Positions 14,400 through 25,632 of a stretch of 64,000 nt of DNA are shown piece after piece. The stretch lies in assembly GCA_963580285.1 (NCBI GenBank), contig OY757020.1, positions 98,521,497-98,585,496 on the forward strand, in the 5' to 3' direction. Origin of the DNA: Lucinisca nassula. Taxonomy: Eukaryota; Mollusca; Bivalvia; Lucinida; Lucinidae. The first letter of the stretch is position 1; each line of letters starts with the position of its first letter. A program made the translations under genes and the position numbers. Below the pieces are notes generated by a model. The model searched no databases. It saw only the letters and a list, made by a program, of their open reading frames with translations, and was not told where the DNA came from.

Positions 14400-14766
14400 C
14401 TGTAGCCTTGTTTAATAGACTGTTGGCACCAAGGACACTTTCTGTAATTATGTTTAATAGACTGTTCCCGACAAGGATACTTTCTGTAGCTATGAATATT
14501 AGTCTCTTCGCAGCACGGACACTTCTGAAGGTATGTTCAATAGACGGACGGACACTCCTGTAGGTATGTTTAAAAGACAGTTTCCACCAAGGACACTGTC
14601 TGAACCTATGTCAGGTAGACTGTTCCCATCACGGAAACTCACTGGAGCTATGATTTATAGACTGTTCCCATCACGTTCACTTCTGTAGGTATGTTTAATA
14701 GACTGTTCCCAGCACGGACGGTTTCTGAAGCTATGTTCAATACACTGTTCCCACCAAAGACACTTG
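14400..14766 (+). repeat. Degenerate inner edge of the left satellite array
   Basis: Monomers become irregular here (for example TAGACGGACGGACACTCC near 14,542, and monomers with indels) until the satellite stops at about 14,766, just before CATATGTCGGGGGCTGG. Decay at an array edge is typical of satellites homogenised by unequal exchange. The same variants appear inverted at 26,400-26,900, which proves the two edges are homologous; the right copy has roughly 170 bp extra. Confidence 0.85.
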
Positions 14767-15508
14767 TTTCATATGTCGGGGGCTGGCAAAACGTATATGT
14801 GACGGGACAACACGAGGGAACCTCGAATCTATGTCCACTTGTGGGGCACTAACGCAAAGGAAATTCTAAGATACTTAGAATCCTTTACAATATTTATATG
14901 GAATAAGTCTGATATTTATAAACAACACTGGTTACATAATTTTACAAAGACAAACTTAATTGGACAGTTGACTCGCAATCTATTCCACTTAGGTTAAGAC
15001 AGAATGAAAATTAGTCTGGGCCCAATTAAATTTCTTTCTTAATACAAGTGGAATACACTTGAATCACACTTAAATTACACATGAAGTACACACACTCATT
15101 CACACCCTCACATACTTAACATAATGTTCTTTCTCCCTTCCTGTTGATGATAAGGACCTGATGAGTGTTTATGGCACAATAATGTTTTATATAAACTTTA
15201 TATTAACCAGTATATTCACAGTAATGACTGTTTCACCAACCAGTTTTTGCCTCTGTGTTATACCGTGGCGATTACATCTATAGCTGCTCACCGCCGAATA
15301 AAATGTAGTATCAGGGTCGGGGGACACATAAACCCCTTTACATCATTCTATACTCATCATCCATATCATCACTGCCTCATATCACTGATGCCTCATATCA
15401 CTGATGCCTCGTATCACCGTTGTCTTATATCAACGATGCCTCATATTAACGATGCCTTATATCAACAATGCCTCATATCAATGATTGACGTCAGGTGAGC
15501 GATTCAGG
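14767..15508 (+). repeat. Left arm of giant inverted repeat, non-satellite flank
   Basis: This 742-bp single-copy-looking stretch is the reverse complement of 25,649-26,399 at roughly 96% identity by eye, with substitutions and small indels spread through it. No credible ORF: the frame at 15,247-15,498 runs into the minisatellite. It ends in GACGTCAGGTGAGCGATTCAGG (positions 15,487-15,508), where similarity to the right arm stops. Confidence 0.93.
15350..15488 (+). repeat. 16-bp minisatellite (left arm)
   Basis: About eight tandem copies of a 16-bp unit of the form CACTGATGCCTCATAT, the later ones diverged (CAACGATGCCTCATAT, TAACGATGCCTTATAT). It is present inverted, with one more copy, at 25,670-25,806. 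A short Met-rich frame across it is a by-product of the repeat. Confidence 0.92.
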
Positions 15509-15789
15509 CTGCAATGTTGATATTCTATATGTGTAACTGCAATGTCTCCAACACGGACAGTGGGCGCCCACGAAGGACTGTTCCGGACAAGGTCATAGTT
15601 TTGCGTGTTGCAATTATATACTGTAGCCTGTTTTACGTGCTATTCGACGTTTAACATTGACAGAGTGCAAATGCCATTTGTAGTTTTTCTTTTTTGTGCT
15701 TCATGTTAGCACGTATGGACATGAAGTTGTAAAACAATAAAACAACGGGCTAAATCCCGCCCACAATATCGCAACATTTCTGACTCCGA
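15509..15789. other. Unassigned spacer with satellite-like segment
   Basis: No gene is visible. Positions 15,551-15,620 (CACGGACAGTGGGCGCCC onward) resemble 45,696-45,765 and share CACGGACA and GGACTGTTCC words with the 42-bp satellite, so this may be a diverged relative of the satellite. The rest is AT-rich sequence without recognised features. Confidence 0.4.
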
Positions 15790-17870
15790 GAGAACGCATT
15801 GTTTGAAGAAAGGATAGGCATGCCCTCTGCCAGGCTGATCAGGCTCGGAAGAGCCCAGAGGGACCTAAGGTCCGTGTCAATGAATGCGTCTTTAGGAACA
15901 GGAGAAATTTTGATTTAAGGTTGAGGATCCGAACGGTTTCTTATATAAGGACTTTCATGATAAGAGGGGTGGGTCATGCCACAGGGGACCCCTGTGTATC
16001 CAAGGTCAATGTCGTTTAATGCATCTTACCATAAGAAACAAGAATACATTGTTTATGGGTGGGGATCATAAGCAGTTTCCGAGTTATTGCACATTTTATG
16101 AAATGAAGGGGTAGGACATGCCCACGGGTGACCCATTGGGAACCAAGATCTATGTCAGTATATGTGGTTTATCATAAGGAACAAGAATATAATATAGTCT
16201 ATAGGGTGTTCCATTGATTCTGTCACTGTTTCGTGACCATACTGCACTAAAAGAGTAAGGGGTGCAATAAACAAGAGGCCCATGGGCCACTATGCTCACC
16301 AGAGCTCAGGTGGGCACTGCCAAATTGCAGCCATGTATTTTAACATGATATCATTTTAATCTGCCAAATGAACCCCCATATCCAAATGAGCATCCATGTG
16401 GACTCAGTATATGAAACATTAGGCCTTTTATTAAGTAGAGGGGGTGGGGCATGGACCCAATGGAGCCCTCGTTGGTATCACTAAATGTGTCTTATCACAA
16501 AGAACAAGAATATATATGGTTTAGCAGTGGGGAGCTGCATGGCTGGAGATATAAGTGGAGGGGTTGGAGCATGCCCTGTCGTTCCCAGGAAAGCCCAAGA
16601 TTGTTGTCCCTAAATGTGTCTCATCATAAGGACCAAGTATATATATGGTTTAGGGGTGGGAATCTGAACGGTTTCCAAGATATCCTTTCATGAAGTGGAA
16701 AGGAGAGGACTGGCCCCTGCGGACACACCTACAGTAGGTGTGCTAATAATAAGGAACAAGAACATATATGAATATGGGGTGGGGATTTAATGGTTTCTGA
16801 AATATATGGCCTTTTATGAAGTGGAAAGGCGGGGCACATTGCCTCAGCACAAAGAGACCCCCAAGTTGGTGTGACTGAATGAGTCTTATCATAAGGAACA
16901 AGAATATATATGGTTTAGGGGTGGGGATCTGAACTATTTCTGAGATATGTGGCTTTTAATGAAGTCAAGCGGTGGAGCAAGGCCCGGGCATGCCCCGGGG
17001 ACTCACAAGCTGGTGTCAATGAATGTGCCTTATCATAAGGAAGATGAATATATATGGTTTAGGGGTGGGGCTCTGAACAGTTTCTGAGATATAAGGCCTT
17101 TTGTGAAGTGCAGGGGTGGGGCAAGGCCCAGGGAGACCCCCAGGTTGGTGTCAATGAAAGTGTCTTATCATAAGGTACAAGAATATATATGGTTTAGGGG
17201 TGGGGATCTGTAAGGTTTCCGAGATATTGTGATATTATGAAATGGAGGGGGTGGGGCATGGCCCCAGCACATCCCTCGGGACCCCCAGGTTGGTGTCACT
17301 GAATGTGTCTCATCATAATGAACAAGAACATATATGGTTTAGGGGTGGGGATCTGAACAGTTTCTGAGATATATGGCCTTTTGTGAAGTGAAGGTGTGGG
17401 GCATGGCTCCGGCGCACCCCGGAAGACCCCCAATTTGGGGTCAATGAATGCGTCTTATCATAAGGAGCAAGAATATATATGGTTTAGGGGTGGGGATCTG
17501 TAAGGTTTCCGAGATATTGGGCCTTTTATGAAATGGAGGGGCGGGACATGGCCCCGGCGCATCCCGGGGGACCCCCAGTTTGATGTCACTGAATGCTTCT
17601 TATCATAAGGAACAAGAGTATATAGGGTTCAGGGGTGGGGATCTGAATGGTTTCCGAGATATTGGGCCTTTTATGAAGTGGAGGGGGTGGGGCATGGCCT
17701 CGGCACATCCCGGAGGACCTCCAGGTTGGTGTCACTGAATGCGTCTTATCAATAGGAACAAGAATATATATGGTTTAGGGGTGGGGATCTGTAAGGTTTC
17801 TGAGATATAAGTCATTTTATGAAGTACTGGCGGCAGGGCATGGCCCCGGCACAACCTACTGGACCCCAGG
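15790..17870 (+). repeat. About 143-bp tandem repeat
   Basis: Roughly a dozen tandem units, each containing a core like CATAAGGAACAAGAATATAT followed by GGTTTAGGGGTGGGGATCTG, then GAGATAT, GGCCTTTTATGAAGTGGA and GGGGTGGGGCATGGCCC. Cores occur near 16,497, 16,627, 16,893, 17,036, 17,173, 17,317, 17,464, 17,604 and 17,752, a spacing of about 130-147 bp. Diverged units already occur before the element head at 16,270, so a head was inserted into, or recombined with, an existing tandem core. No conserved reading frame crosses units. Confidence 0.88.
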
Positions 17871-18550
17871 TTGACATAACAGCATATGGCTGAGAGAAGT
17901 TTACTAAAGGAACATTTCTATGAAAGTTTTGTCAAAATATCTGCAAAGGCTTTGTAGTTAATGCCATTTTTCAATTTTCCCCATTATAAGTCTATGGAAA
18001 ATCTAAGTTGCCATAGCAACCAAACTAAAGAGCCGAATTTCATAAAAAACACAAAACCTGTAAAGGCAAATATGGTGAATATTTCCATAAACTTTCAGCC
18101 TCATAGAGCATACGGTTTCTGAGGAGATGATTTTTTAAGTATTTTTTTTTTCTATTTTTTCATTTTGGTTTCCATGGCAACCAATACAAATGAGCAGTAG
18201 GCCTAAAATCATATGGCAGATAGTAGATTGCCTAAGGAATATTTCTATGAAAGTTTTGTCAAAATATCTGCAGTGGCTTGGCAGTAAATGCCATTTTTCA
18301 ATTTTCCCCATTATAAGTCTATGGAAACTCTAAGTTGCCATAGCAACCAAACCAATAAGCCGAATTTCATAAAAAACTTTCAATCCCCCAACCCAAGGAT
18401 GCTACAGATGAAATTTGGGCTGAATCGGTCCAGTGGCTTCAGAGAAGAAGATGTTTGAAAGTGTTGACGTCAGACGACAACAACGACGACGAGGCCGGAC
18501 AACTGCCTATCCTATAAGCTCCCCCGGAGCCTTCGGCTCTGGTGAGCTAA
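16270..18550 (+). mobile_element. Helitron-like nonautonomous element H1 with tandem core
   Basis: The head at 16,270 reads AACAAGAGGCCCATGGGCC followed by CTATGCTCACC, the palindromic head shared by H2a, H3 and related copies. The tail at 18,526-18,550 has a GAGCC-TTC-GGCTC stem-loop followed by TGGTGAGCTAA. Between them lie the 143-bp tandem core and a 17,915-18,380 block. There is no transposase or Rep/helicase frame. The hairpin followed about 8 nt later by CTAA is what a Helitron 3' end would show, but the 5' TC and host AT site are not clean, so class assignment is an inference. Confidence 0.6.
17915..18380 (+). repeat. Duplicated about 145-bp block in H1
   Basis: The segment from about 17,920 (AACATTTCTATGAAAGTTTT) to 18,050 recurs from about 18,238 to 18,380 with an offset near 315 bp. 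Both copies include CCATTATAAGTCTATGGAAA and GTTGCCATAGCAACCAAAC. The intervening part has a poly-T stretch and CATGGCAACCAA, a partial third echo. Confidence 0.85.
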
Positions 18551-18553
18551 AAA

Positions 18554-19486
18554 CAACAAGAGGACCATTATGGTCCAGTATCGCTAACCTGAGTACAAGT
18601 CTGTTCAACACTTCCTCAGAATAAACAATTTGAAGTTTTCCACAATTGGCAATTATGACCTACATAGTGGAACCAGGTGAACGAATCTGAACAAGGTCGA
18701 TGTCAGGATGTATCTGACCGAGTGTGATCAAAATCCATGAGAAAAATCCATTTGAAAATTTCCACCATGTCAGCCATAATATGACCTGCTTATGAACTGG
18801 AGCAGAAACATTTGAACAAATCAGAGAAAGATCAATGTAAGGATGCTAATGACCAAGTTTGATCAAATTCCAATCAAAGGTTCATGAGAAGTTGTTTGAA
18901 GTTTTTTATGATGTCAGCCATTTTGACCTACTTATGCACTGGATAAATTTGCATAAATTTGAGACTGGTCCATAATTATATGGATGCTTCTGACCAAGTT
19001 TCATCAAATTCTGTTTATCTGTTCATGAGAAAAAGCCATTTTATTTTTTTTTCAAGATGACAGCCATTTTGACCTACTTATGCAGTAAAGTGAACCATTT
19101 GAATAAATTTGAGACTGGTCCAAATAAGGATGCTTTTGACCAAGTTTGATCTGTTCATGAGAAAAAGCCATGTAAAGTTATTTCAAGATGGCGGCCATAA
19201 TGACCTACTTATTCATTGGAGAGGGCTCATTTGAATAAAACTGAGAAAGGTTGATGCCAGGATGCTTCAGGTCAAGTTTGGACATTAGTTTTTGAAGAGC
19301 TGTTATTTGAACAAAATACACTTCGTAAATACAAACTATGTCACTGTGACCTAATTTCACTACAGATTTGGATGATATGAATAATCTTGAGAACCAAGGT
19401 CCCAACGATGTCTCATACCAATTTTGAGTCAACTATACCAAGCTTTTTTCGGATACTAAGTCAATTTAGTTGTTTTGCTATTTTGA
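18554..19486 (+). mobile_element. Helitron-like element H2a, head-bearing half of a palindrome
   Basis: The head AACAAGAGGACCATTATGG begins 3-4 bp after the tail of H1. The body is a tandem repeat of about 127-145 bp marked by GACCTACTTATGCA words near 18,656, 18,783, 18,925, 19,070 and 19,200, with 'TGACCAAGTTTGATC' and 'CATGAGAAAAAGCCAT' in each unit. It has no tail of its own: at about 19,480 it meets the terminal hairpin of H2b. No coding frame is credible. Confidence 0.6.
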
Positions 19487-20487
19487 GCTCACTGAGACGA
19501 AGTCTCAGTGTAGCTATTGTGATCACTTTTTGTCTGTCCGTCCGTCCGTCCGTCGTCCGTAAACACTTGTTCAGACGACTTCTTCTCCGAAACCACTGCA
19601 CCTACGACTCTCAAAATTTATATGCAGCATGATCAGACTCGAGACTTACAAGTTTGCGAAAATTATCCGGGTCGACAATCAAAGATGGCCGCCGTTACTA
19701 AAAATAGCAAAAACAACTAAATCGACTTTTTTCTAGAACCGCATGGTATAATTGGCTGGTTTTTGGTATTGAGCTTCGATGGGCACTAGGTTCTCAAATT
19801 TATATACAAAAACTCTGTAGTGGAATTAGGTCACGGTGACCTACTTTATATTTACGACATATATTTTGTTCAAATGGCATCTCCTCGAAAACCAATGCTC
19901 AGATTTTGACCAAACTTGATCTGAAGCATTCTGATATCAGCATTTCTCAGATTCGTTCAAATGGTTCCGCCTCCTCGATGCATAAGTAGGTCATAATGGA
20001 AACACTTCAAACTGCTAATTCTCGTGAACTGGTGAAAGGGATTTGATCAGACATGGTCAGAAGCATCCATGCATCAACCAGTATTAGATATATTCAAATG
20101 GTTCCACTCCGATGCATAAGTAGGTCAAAATGGTCGATATCGGGAAAACTTCAAACCGCTGATTCTCGTGAATGGATGAACAGAATTTGATTAATGATGG
20201 TCAGAAGCATCCTTACATCAACCTGTATCAGATTAATTCGAATGGTTCCACTCCGATGCATAAGTAGGTCATAATGGCTGACATCGTGAAACACATCAAA
20301 TTGCTGATTCTCATTAATGGATGAACGGAATTTGATCAAACTTGGTCAGAAAGATCCTTACATCAACCTGTATCAGATTTATCCAAATGGTTCCACTCCA
20401 AAGCATAACTAGGTGATAATGGCCGACATCATGAAAAATTTTAAACTGTTGATTCTCTTAAATGGATGAACAGAATTGGATCAACCT
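19487..20487 (-). mobile_element. Helitron-like element H2b, tail-bearing inverted half
   Basis: Read on the minus strand this has the same tandem body as H2a (GCATAAGTAGGTC words near 19,980, 20,114 and 20,258 in plus coordinates) and ends in ACAAAAAGTGATCACAA, an AGCT-bounded hairpin with stem GAGAC-TTC-GTCTC (19,490-19,510), then AGTGAGCT. A GTCC simple repeat lies at 19,539-19,560. Its head is missing: the element is cut at 20,487, where 42-bp satellite begins in mid-sequence. H2a and H2b are inverted copies of each other around 19,480-19,690. Confidence 0.6.
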
Positions 20488-20982
20488 TGGAACCGTCTAT
20501 TAAACATACCTACAGCAGTGTCCGTCGTAGGAAGAGAAAGTGTCCTTGTCGGGAACAGTCTATTAAACATAACTATAGAAAGTGCCCTTGGTGGGAACAG
20601 TCTATTAAACAGACCTAAAGAAGTGTTCGTGCTGGGAACGGTCTATAAAGCATACCTAAAGAAGTGTCCTTGGTGGGAACAGTCCATTAAAAATACCTAA
20701 ATAAGTATTCGTGTTGGGAACAGTCTATTAAACATAACTACAGAAAGTGTCCTTGGTGGGAACAGTCTATTAAACATACCTAAAGAAGTGTCCGTGCTGG
20801 GAACAGACTATTAAACATAACTACAGAAAGTGTCCTTGGTAGGAACAGTCTATTAAACATACCTAAAGAAGTGTCTATGGTGGGAACAGTCTATTAAACA
20901 TACCTTAATAAGTGTCCGTGTTGGGAACAGTCTATTAAACATACTTTAAGAAGTGTCCGTGCTGGGTATAGTCTATTAAACA

Positions 20983-21139
20983 CCACAAGACCATTGGTCC
21001 TGAATCGCTCACCTGACGTCAGTCAGCCCGGCGGTTCCAGAGGAGAAGACATTTAAAAATGTTGACACACAGACACACGACAGACAAACTCTGACCACCC
21101 TATAAGCTCACCAATGAGCCTTCGGCTCAGGTGAGCTAA
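20983..21139 (+). mobile_element. Miniature Helitron-like element in central unit 1
   Basis: The element starts CCACAAGACCATTGGTCCTG (palindromic head), then ATCGCTCACCTGACGTCAG, CCAGAGGAGAAGACATTTAA, and a tail with GAGCC-TTC-GGCTC hairpin and AGGTGAGCTAAT. Head GCTCACCTGA and tail TCAGGTGAGC are complementary. It sits at the same place in every unit of the composite satellite, so it was inserted once and then amplified with the unit. Confidence 0.7.
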
Positions 21140-22050
21140 TAACTACAAAAAGTGTCCTTGGTGGCAACAGTCTATTAAACATGGCTACAGAAAGTGTCCT
21201 TGGTAGGAACATTCTATTAAACATAGCTACAGAAAGTGTCCTTGGTGGGAACAGTCTATTAAACATAGCATCAGTAAGTTTCCATGCTTGGAACAGTCTA
21301 TTAAACATAGCTACAGAAAGTGTCCTTGGTGGGAACATAAACATGAATCCTTAAGATTTTTCTAAGTAAAAAAGTTTGTGCTCCAAAAAATAATCTTACC
21401 AGATCTCAATAAAATTTTTGGAGTCTGGGTGAAAAATAGTGGGTTGTTCGGGGGACAGCAAGCAAACATTTTTTTATGGATGGCCTCAGCTCCGTTTTCA
21501 GGAATGTACACTTATTTGGACTTTCTCCTACACATAACTACAGCAGTGTCTGTGATGGGAACCGTCTATTTAACATACCTACAGCAGTGTCCGTCGTAGG
21601 AAGAGTAAGTGTCCTTGTCGGGAACAGTCTATTAAACATAACTACAGAAAGTGTCCTTTGTGGGAACAGTCTATTAAACAGACCTAAAGAAGTGTCCGTG
21701 CTGGGAACAGTCTATAAAGCATACCTAAAGAAGTGTCCTAAGTGGGAACAGTCCATTGAAAATACCTAAAGAAGTGTCCGTGTTGGGAAGAGTCTATCAA
21801 ACATAACTACAGAAAGTGTCCTTGGTGGGAACAGTCTATTAAACATACCTAAAGAAGTGTCCGTGCTGGAAAGTCTATTTAACATAACTACAGAAAGTGT
21901 CCTTGGTAGGAACAGTCTATAAAACATACCTAAAGAAGTGTCTGTGCTGGAAACAGTCTATTAAACATACCTAAATAAGTGTCCGTGCTGGGAACAGTCT
22001 ATTAAACATACTTTAAGAAGTGTCCATGCTGGGAATAGTCTATTAAACAC

Positions 22051-22206
22051 CACAGGACCATTGGTCCTGAATCGCTCACCTGTCGTCAATCAGCCCAGCG
22101 GTTCCAGAGGAGAAGACATTTAAAAATGTGGACACACAGGCACACGACAGACAAACTCTGACCACCCTATATGTTCACCAATGAACTTTCGGCTCAGGTG
22201 AGATAA
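22051..22206 (+). mobile_element. Miniature Helitron-like element in central unit 2
   Basis: Same element as at 20,983. The tail stem is mutated (GAACTTTCGGCTC) and the terminus reads AGATAA instead of AGCTAA. Confidence 0.7.
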
Positions 22207-23049
22207 TAACTACAAAAAGTGTCCTTGGTGGGAACATTTTATCAAACATAGCTACAGAAAGTGTTCTTGGTGGGAACAGTCTATTAAACATCGCAACAGT
22301 AAGTGTCCATGCTTGGAACAGTCTATTAAACAGAGCTGCAGAAAGGGTCTTTGGTGGGAACATAAACATTGAATCCTTAAGATTTTTCTAAGTAAAAAAG
22401 TTTGTGCTCAAATAAATAATCTCTCCAGATCTCAATGAAATTTTTGGAGTCTGGGTGAAAAATAGCGGGTTGGTCGGGGGACAGCAAGCAAACAATTTTT
22501 TATGGATGGCCTCAGCTCCGTTTTCAGGAATGTACACTTATTTGGACTTTCTCCTACACATAACTACAGCAGTGTCTGTGATGGGAACCGTCTATTAAAC
22601 ATACCTACAGCAGTGTCCGTCGTAGGAAGAGAAAGTGTCCTTGTCGTGAACAGTCTATTAAAAATGACTATTAAACAGACCTAAAGGAGTGTCCGTGCTG
22701 GAAACAGTCTTTAAAGCATACCTCAAGAAGTGTCCTTGGTGGGAACAGTCCATTAAAAATACCTAAAGAAGTGTCCGTGTTGGGAACAGTCTATTAAACA
22801 TAACTACAGAAAGTGTTCTTGGTGGGAACAGTCTATTAAACATACCTAAAGAAGTTTCCGTGCTGGGAACAGTCTATTAAACATAACTACAGAAAGTGTC
22901 CTTGGTAGGAACAGTCTATTAAACATACCTAAAGAAGTGTCTGTGGTGGGAACAGTCTATTAAACATACCTAAATAAGTGTCCGTGCTTGGAACAGTCTA
23001 TTGAACATACTTTAAGAAGTCTCCGTGCTGGTAATAGTCTATTAAACAC

Positions 23050-23205
23050 CACAGGACCATTGGTCCTGAATCGCTCACCTGACGTCAGTCAGCCTAGCGG
23101 TTCCAGAGGAGAAGACATTTAAAAATGTGGACACACAGACACACGACAGACAAACTCTGACCACCCTATAAGCTCACCAATGAGCCTTCGGCTCAGGTGA
23201 GCTAA
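23050..23205 (+). mobile_element. Miniature Helitron-like element in central unit 3
   Basis: Intact head palindrome GGACCATTGGTCC and tail hairpin GAGCC-TTC-GGCTC with GCTAAT terminus; closest to the presumed consensus. Confidence 0.7.
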
Positions 23206-24605
23206 TAACTACAAAAAAAGTCTTTGGTGGCAACAGTCTATTAAACATGGCTACAGAAAGTGTCCTTGGTGGGAACATTCTATTAAACATAGCTACAGAA
23301 AGTGTCCTTGGTGGGAACAGTCTATTAAACATCGCAACAGTAAGTGTCCATGCTTGGAACAGTCTATTAAACATAGCTATAGAAATTGTCCTTGATTGGA
23401 ACATAAACATGAATCCTTAAGATTTTCCTAAGTAAAAAAGTTTGTGCTCAAAAAAATAATCTTACCAGATCTCAATAAAATTTTTGGAGTCTGGGTGAAA
23501 AATAGTGGGTTGTTCGGGGGACAGCAAGCAAACATTTTTTTATGGATGGCCTCAGCTCCGTTTTCAGGAATGTACACTTATTTGGACTTTCTCCTACACT
23601 TAACTACAGCAGTGTCTGTGATGGGAACCGTCTATTAAACATACCTACAGCAGTGTCCGTCGTAGGAAGAGAAAGTAGTCGGGAACAGTCTATTAAACAT
23701 AACTTCAGAAAGTGTCCGTGCTGGGAACAGTCTATAAAGCATACATACAGAAGTGTCCTTTGTGGGAACAGTCCATTAAAAATACCTAAAGCAGTGTCCG
23801 TGTTGGGAACAGTCTATTAAACATAACTACAGAAAGTGTCCTTGGTGGGAACAGTCTATTTAACATACCTAAAGAAGTGTCCATGCTGGGAACAGTCTAT
23901 TAAACATAACTACAGAAAGTGTCCTTAGTAGGAAGTTTATTAAACATATCTAAAGAAGTGTCTGTGCTGGGAACAGTCTATTAAACATACCTAAAGAAGT
24001 GTCCTTGGTTGGAACAGTCCATTAAAAATACCTGAAGAAGTGTCCGTGTTGGGAACAGTCTATTAAACATAACTACAGAAAGTGTCCTTGGTGGGAACAG
24101 TCTATTAAACATACCTAAAGAAGTGTCCGTGCTGGGAAAAGTCTATTAAACATGACTACAGAAAGTGTCCTTGGTAGGAACAGTCTATTAAACATACCTA
24201 AAGAAGTGTCTGTGCTGGGAACAGTCTATTAAACATACCTCAAGAAGTGTCTGTGCTGGGAACAGTCTATTAAACATACCTCAAGAAGTGTCTGTGCTGG
24301 GAACAGTCTATTAAACATACCTAAATAAGTGTCCGTGTTGAAAACAGTCTGTTAAACATACTTTAAGAAGTGTCCGTGCTGGGAACAGTCTATTAAACAT
24401 ACCTAAAGAAGTGTCCGTGCTGGGAAAAGTCTGTTAAACATAACTACATAAAGTGTCTTTGGTAGGAACAGTCTATTAAACATACCTAAAGAAGTGTCTG
24501 TGCTGGGAACAGTCTATTAAACATACCTAAATAAGTGTCCGTGCTGGGAACAGTCTATTAAACATACTTTAAGAAGTGTCCATGCCGGGAATAGTCTATT
24601 AAACA

Positions 24606-24761
24606 CCACAGGACCATTGGTCCTGAATCGCTCACCTGACGTCAATCACCCCATGGTTCCAGAGGAGAAGAAATTTAAAAATGTGGACACACAGACACAC
24701 GACAGACAAACTCTGACCACCCTATAAGCTCACCAATGAGCTTTCGGCTCAGGTGAGATAA
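24606..24761 (+). mobile_element. Miniature Helitron-like element in central unit 4
   Basis: Same element; tail stem GAGCTTTCGGCTC (one mismatch) and AGATAA terminus, as in unit 2, suggesting units 2 and 4 share a more recent ancestor. Confidence 0.7.
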
Positions 24762-25632
24762 TAACTACAAAAGGTGTCCTTGCTGGCAACAGTCTATTAA
24801 ACATGGCTACAGAAAGTGTTCTTGGTGGGAACAGTCTATTAAACATAGCAACAGTAAGTGTCCATGCTTGGAACAGTCTATTAAACAGAGCTGCAGAAAG
24901 TGTCCTTGGTGGGAACATAAACATTGAATCTTTAAGATTTTTCTAAGTTAAAAAGTTTGTGCTCAAATAAATAATCTCTCCAGATCTCAATAAAATTTTT
25001 GGAGTCTGGGTGAAAAATAGTGGGTTGGTCGGAGGACAGCAAGCAAACAATTTTTTATGGATGGCATCAGCTCCGTTTTCAGGAGTGTACACTTATTTGG
25101 ACTTTCTCCTACACATAACTACAGCAGTGTCTGTGATGGGAACCGTCTATTAAACATACCTACAGCAGTGTCCGTCGTAGGAAGAGAAAGTGTCCTTGTC
25201 GGGAACAGTCTATTAAACATAACTACAGAAAGTGTCCTTGGTGGGAACAGTCTATTAAACAGACCTAAAGAAGTGTCCGTGCTGGGAACAGTCTATAAAG
25301 CATACCTAAAGAAGTGTCTTTGGTGGGAACAGTCCATTAAAAATACCTAAAGAAGTGTCCGTGTTGGGAACAGTTTATCAAACATAACTACAGAAAGTGT
25401 CCTTAATGGGAACAGTCTATTAAACATACCTAAAGAAGTATCCATGCTGGAAACAGTCTATTAAACATAACTACAGAAAGTGTCCTTGGTAGGAACAGTC
25501 TATTAAACATACCTAAAGAAGTGTCTGTGGTGGAAACAGTCTATTATACATACTTAAATAAGTGTCCGTGCTGGGAACAGTCTATTAAACATACTTTAAG
25601 AATTGTCCGTGCTGGGAATAGTCTATTAAACA

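Larger units (their letters stand above)
1..14766 (+). repeat. 42-bp satellite array, left (higher-order structured)
   Basis: About 350 tandem monomers of 42 bp, consensus approximately GTAGCTATGTTTAATAGACT + GTTCCCACCAAGGACACTTT + CT. Recurrent types differ at fixed sites: CCACCAAGG, CCAGCATGG and CCAGCACGG centres, and TTTAATAGA versus TTTTAACAGA. One marker type contains GTATATATGTTTAATAGA followed by TTTCCAACAAGGACTC and is 41 bp long; it recurs every 251 bp (6 monomers minus 1) or 377 bp (9 minus 1), defining higher-order units. Because 42 is a multiple of 3 the monomer is open on both strands (MFNRLFPPRTLSVA forward, KCPWWEQSIKHSYR reverse), giving spurious ORFs up to about 260 aa. Each 41-bp marker rotates the frame and closes them, which argues strongly against coding. 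The array continues beyond the left window edge. Confidence 0.97.
20488..25632 (-). repeat. Central composite satellite (about 1.03-kb units)
   Basis: At least four units start near 20,500, 21,536, 22,556, 23,598 and 25,110 (steps about 1,030, 1,026, 1,040 and 1,515 bp). Each has, in order: 42/41-bp monomers in the same orientation as the right array (dimer of CATACCTAAAGAAGTGTCCG and CATAACTACAGAAAGTGTCC types); a 157-bp miniature transposon; four to five more monomers; and a 190-bp spacer with TCTCAATAAAATTTTTGGAG and ATGGATGGCCTCAGCTCCG. The 1.5-kb unit has an extra block of monomers (about 23,990-24,470). Short frames such as the 97-aa ones at 21,476 and 25,057 are by-products of the 42-bp period. 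Confidence 0.92.

Noticed and set aside
1..14766. CRISPR-like array
   Set aside because: Units are contiguous with no unique spacers, the context is eukaryotic, and there are no cas genes.
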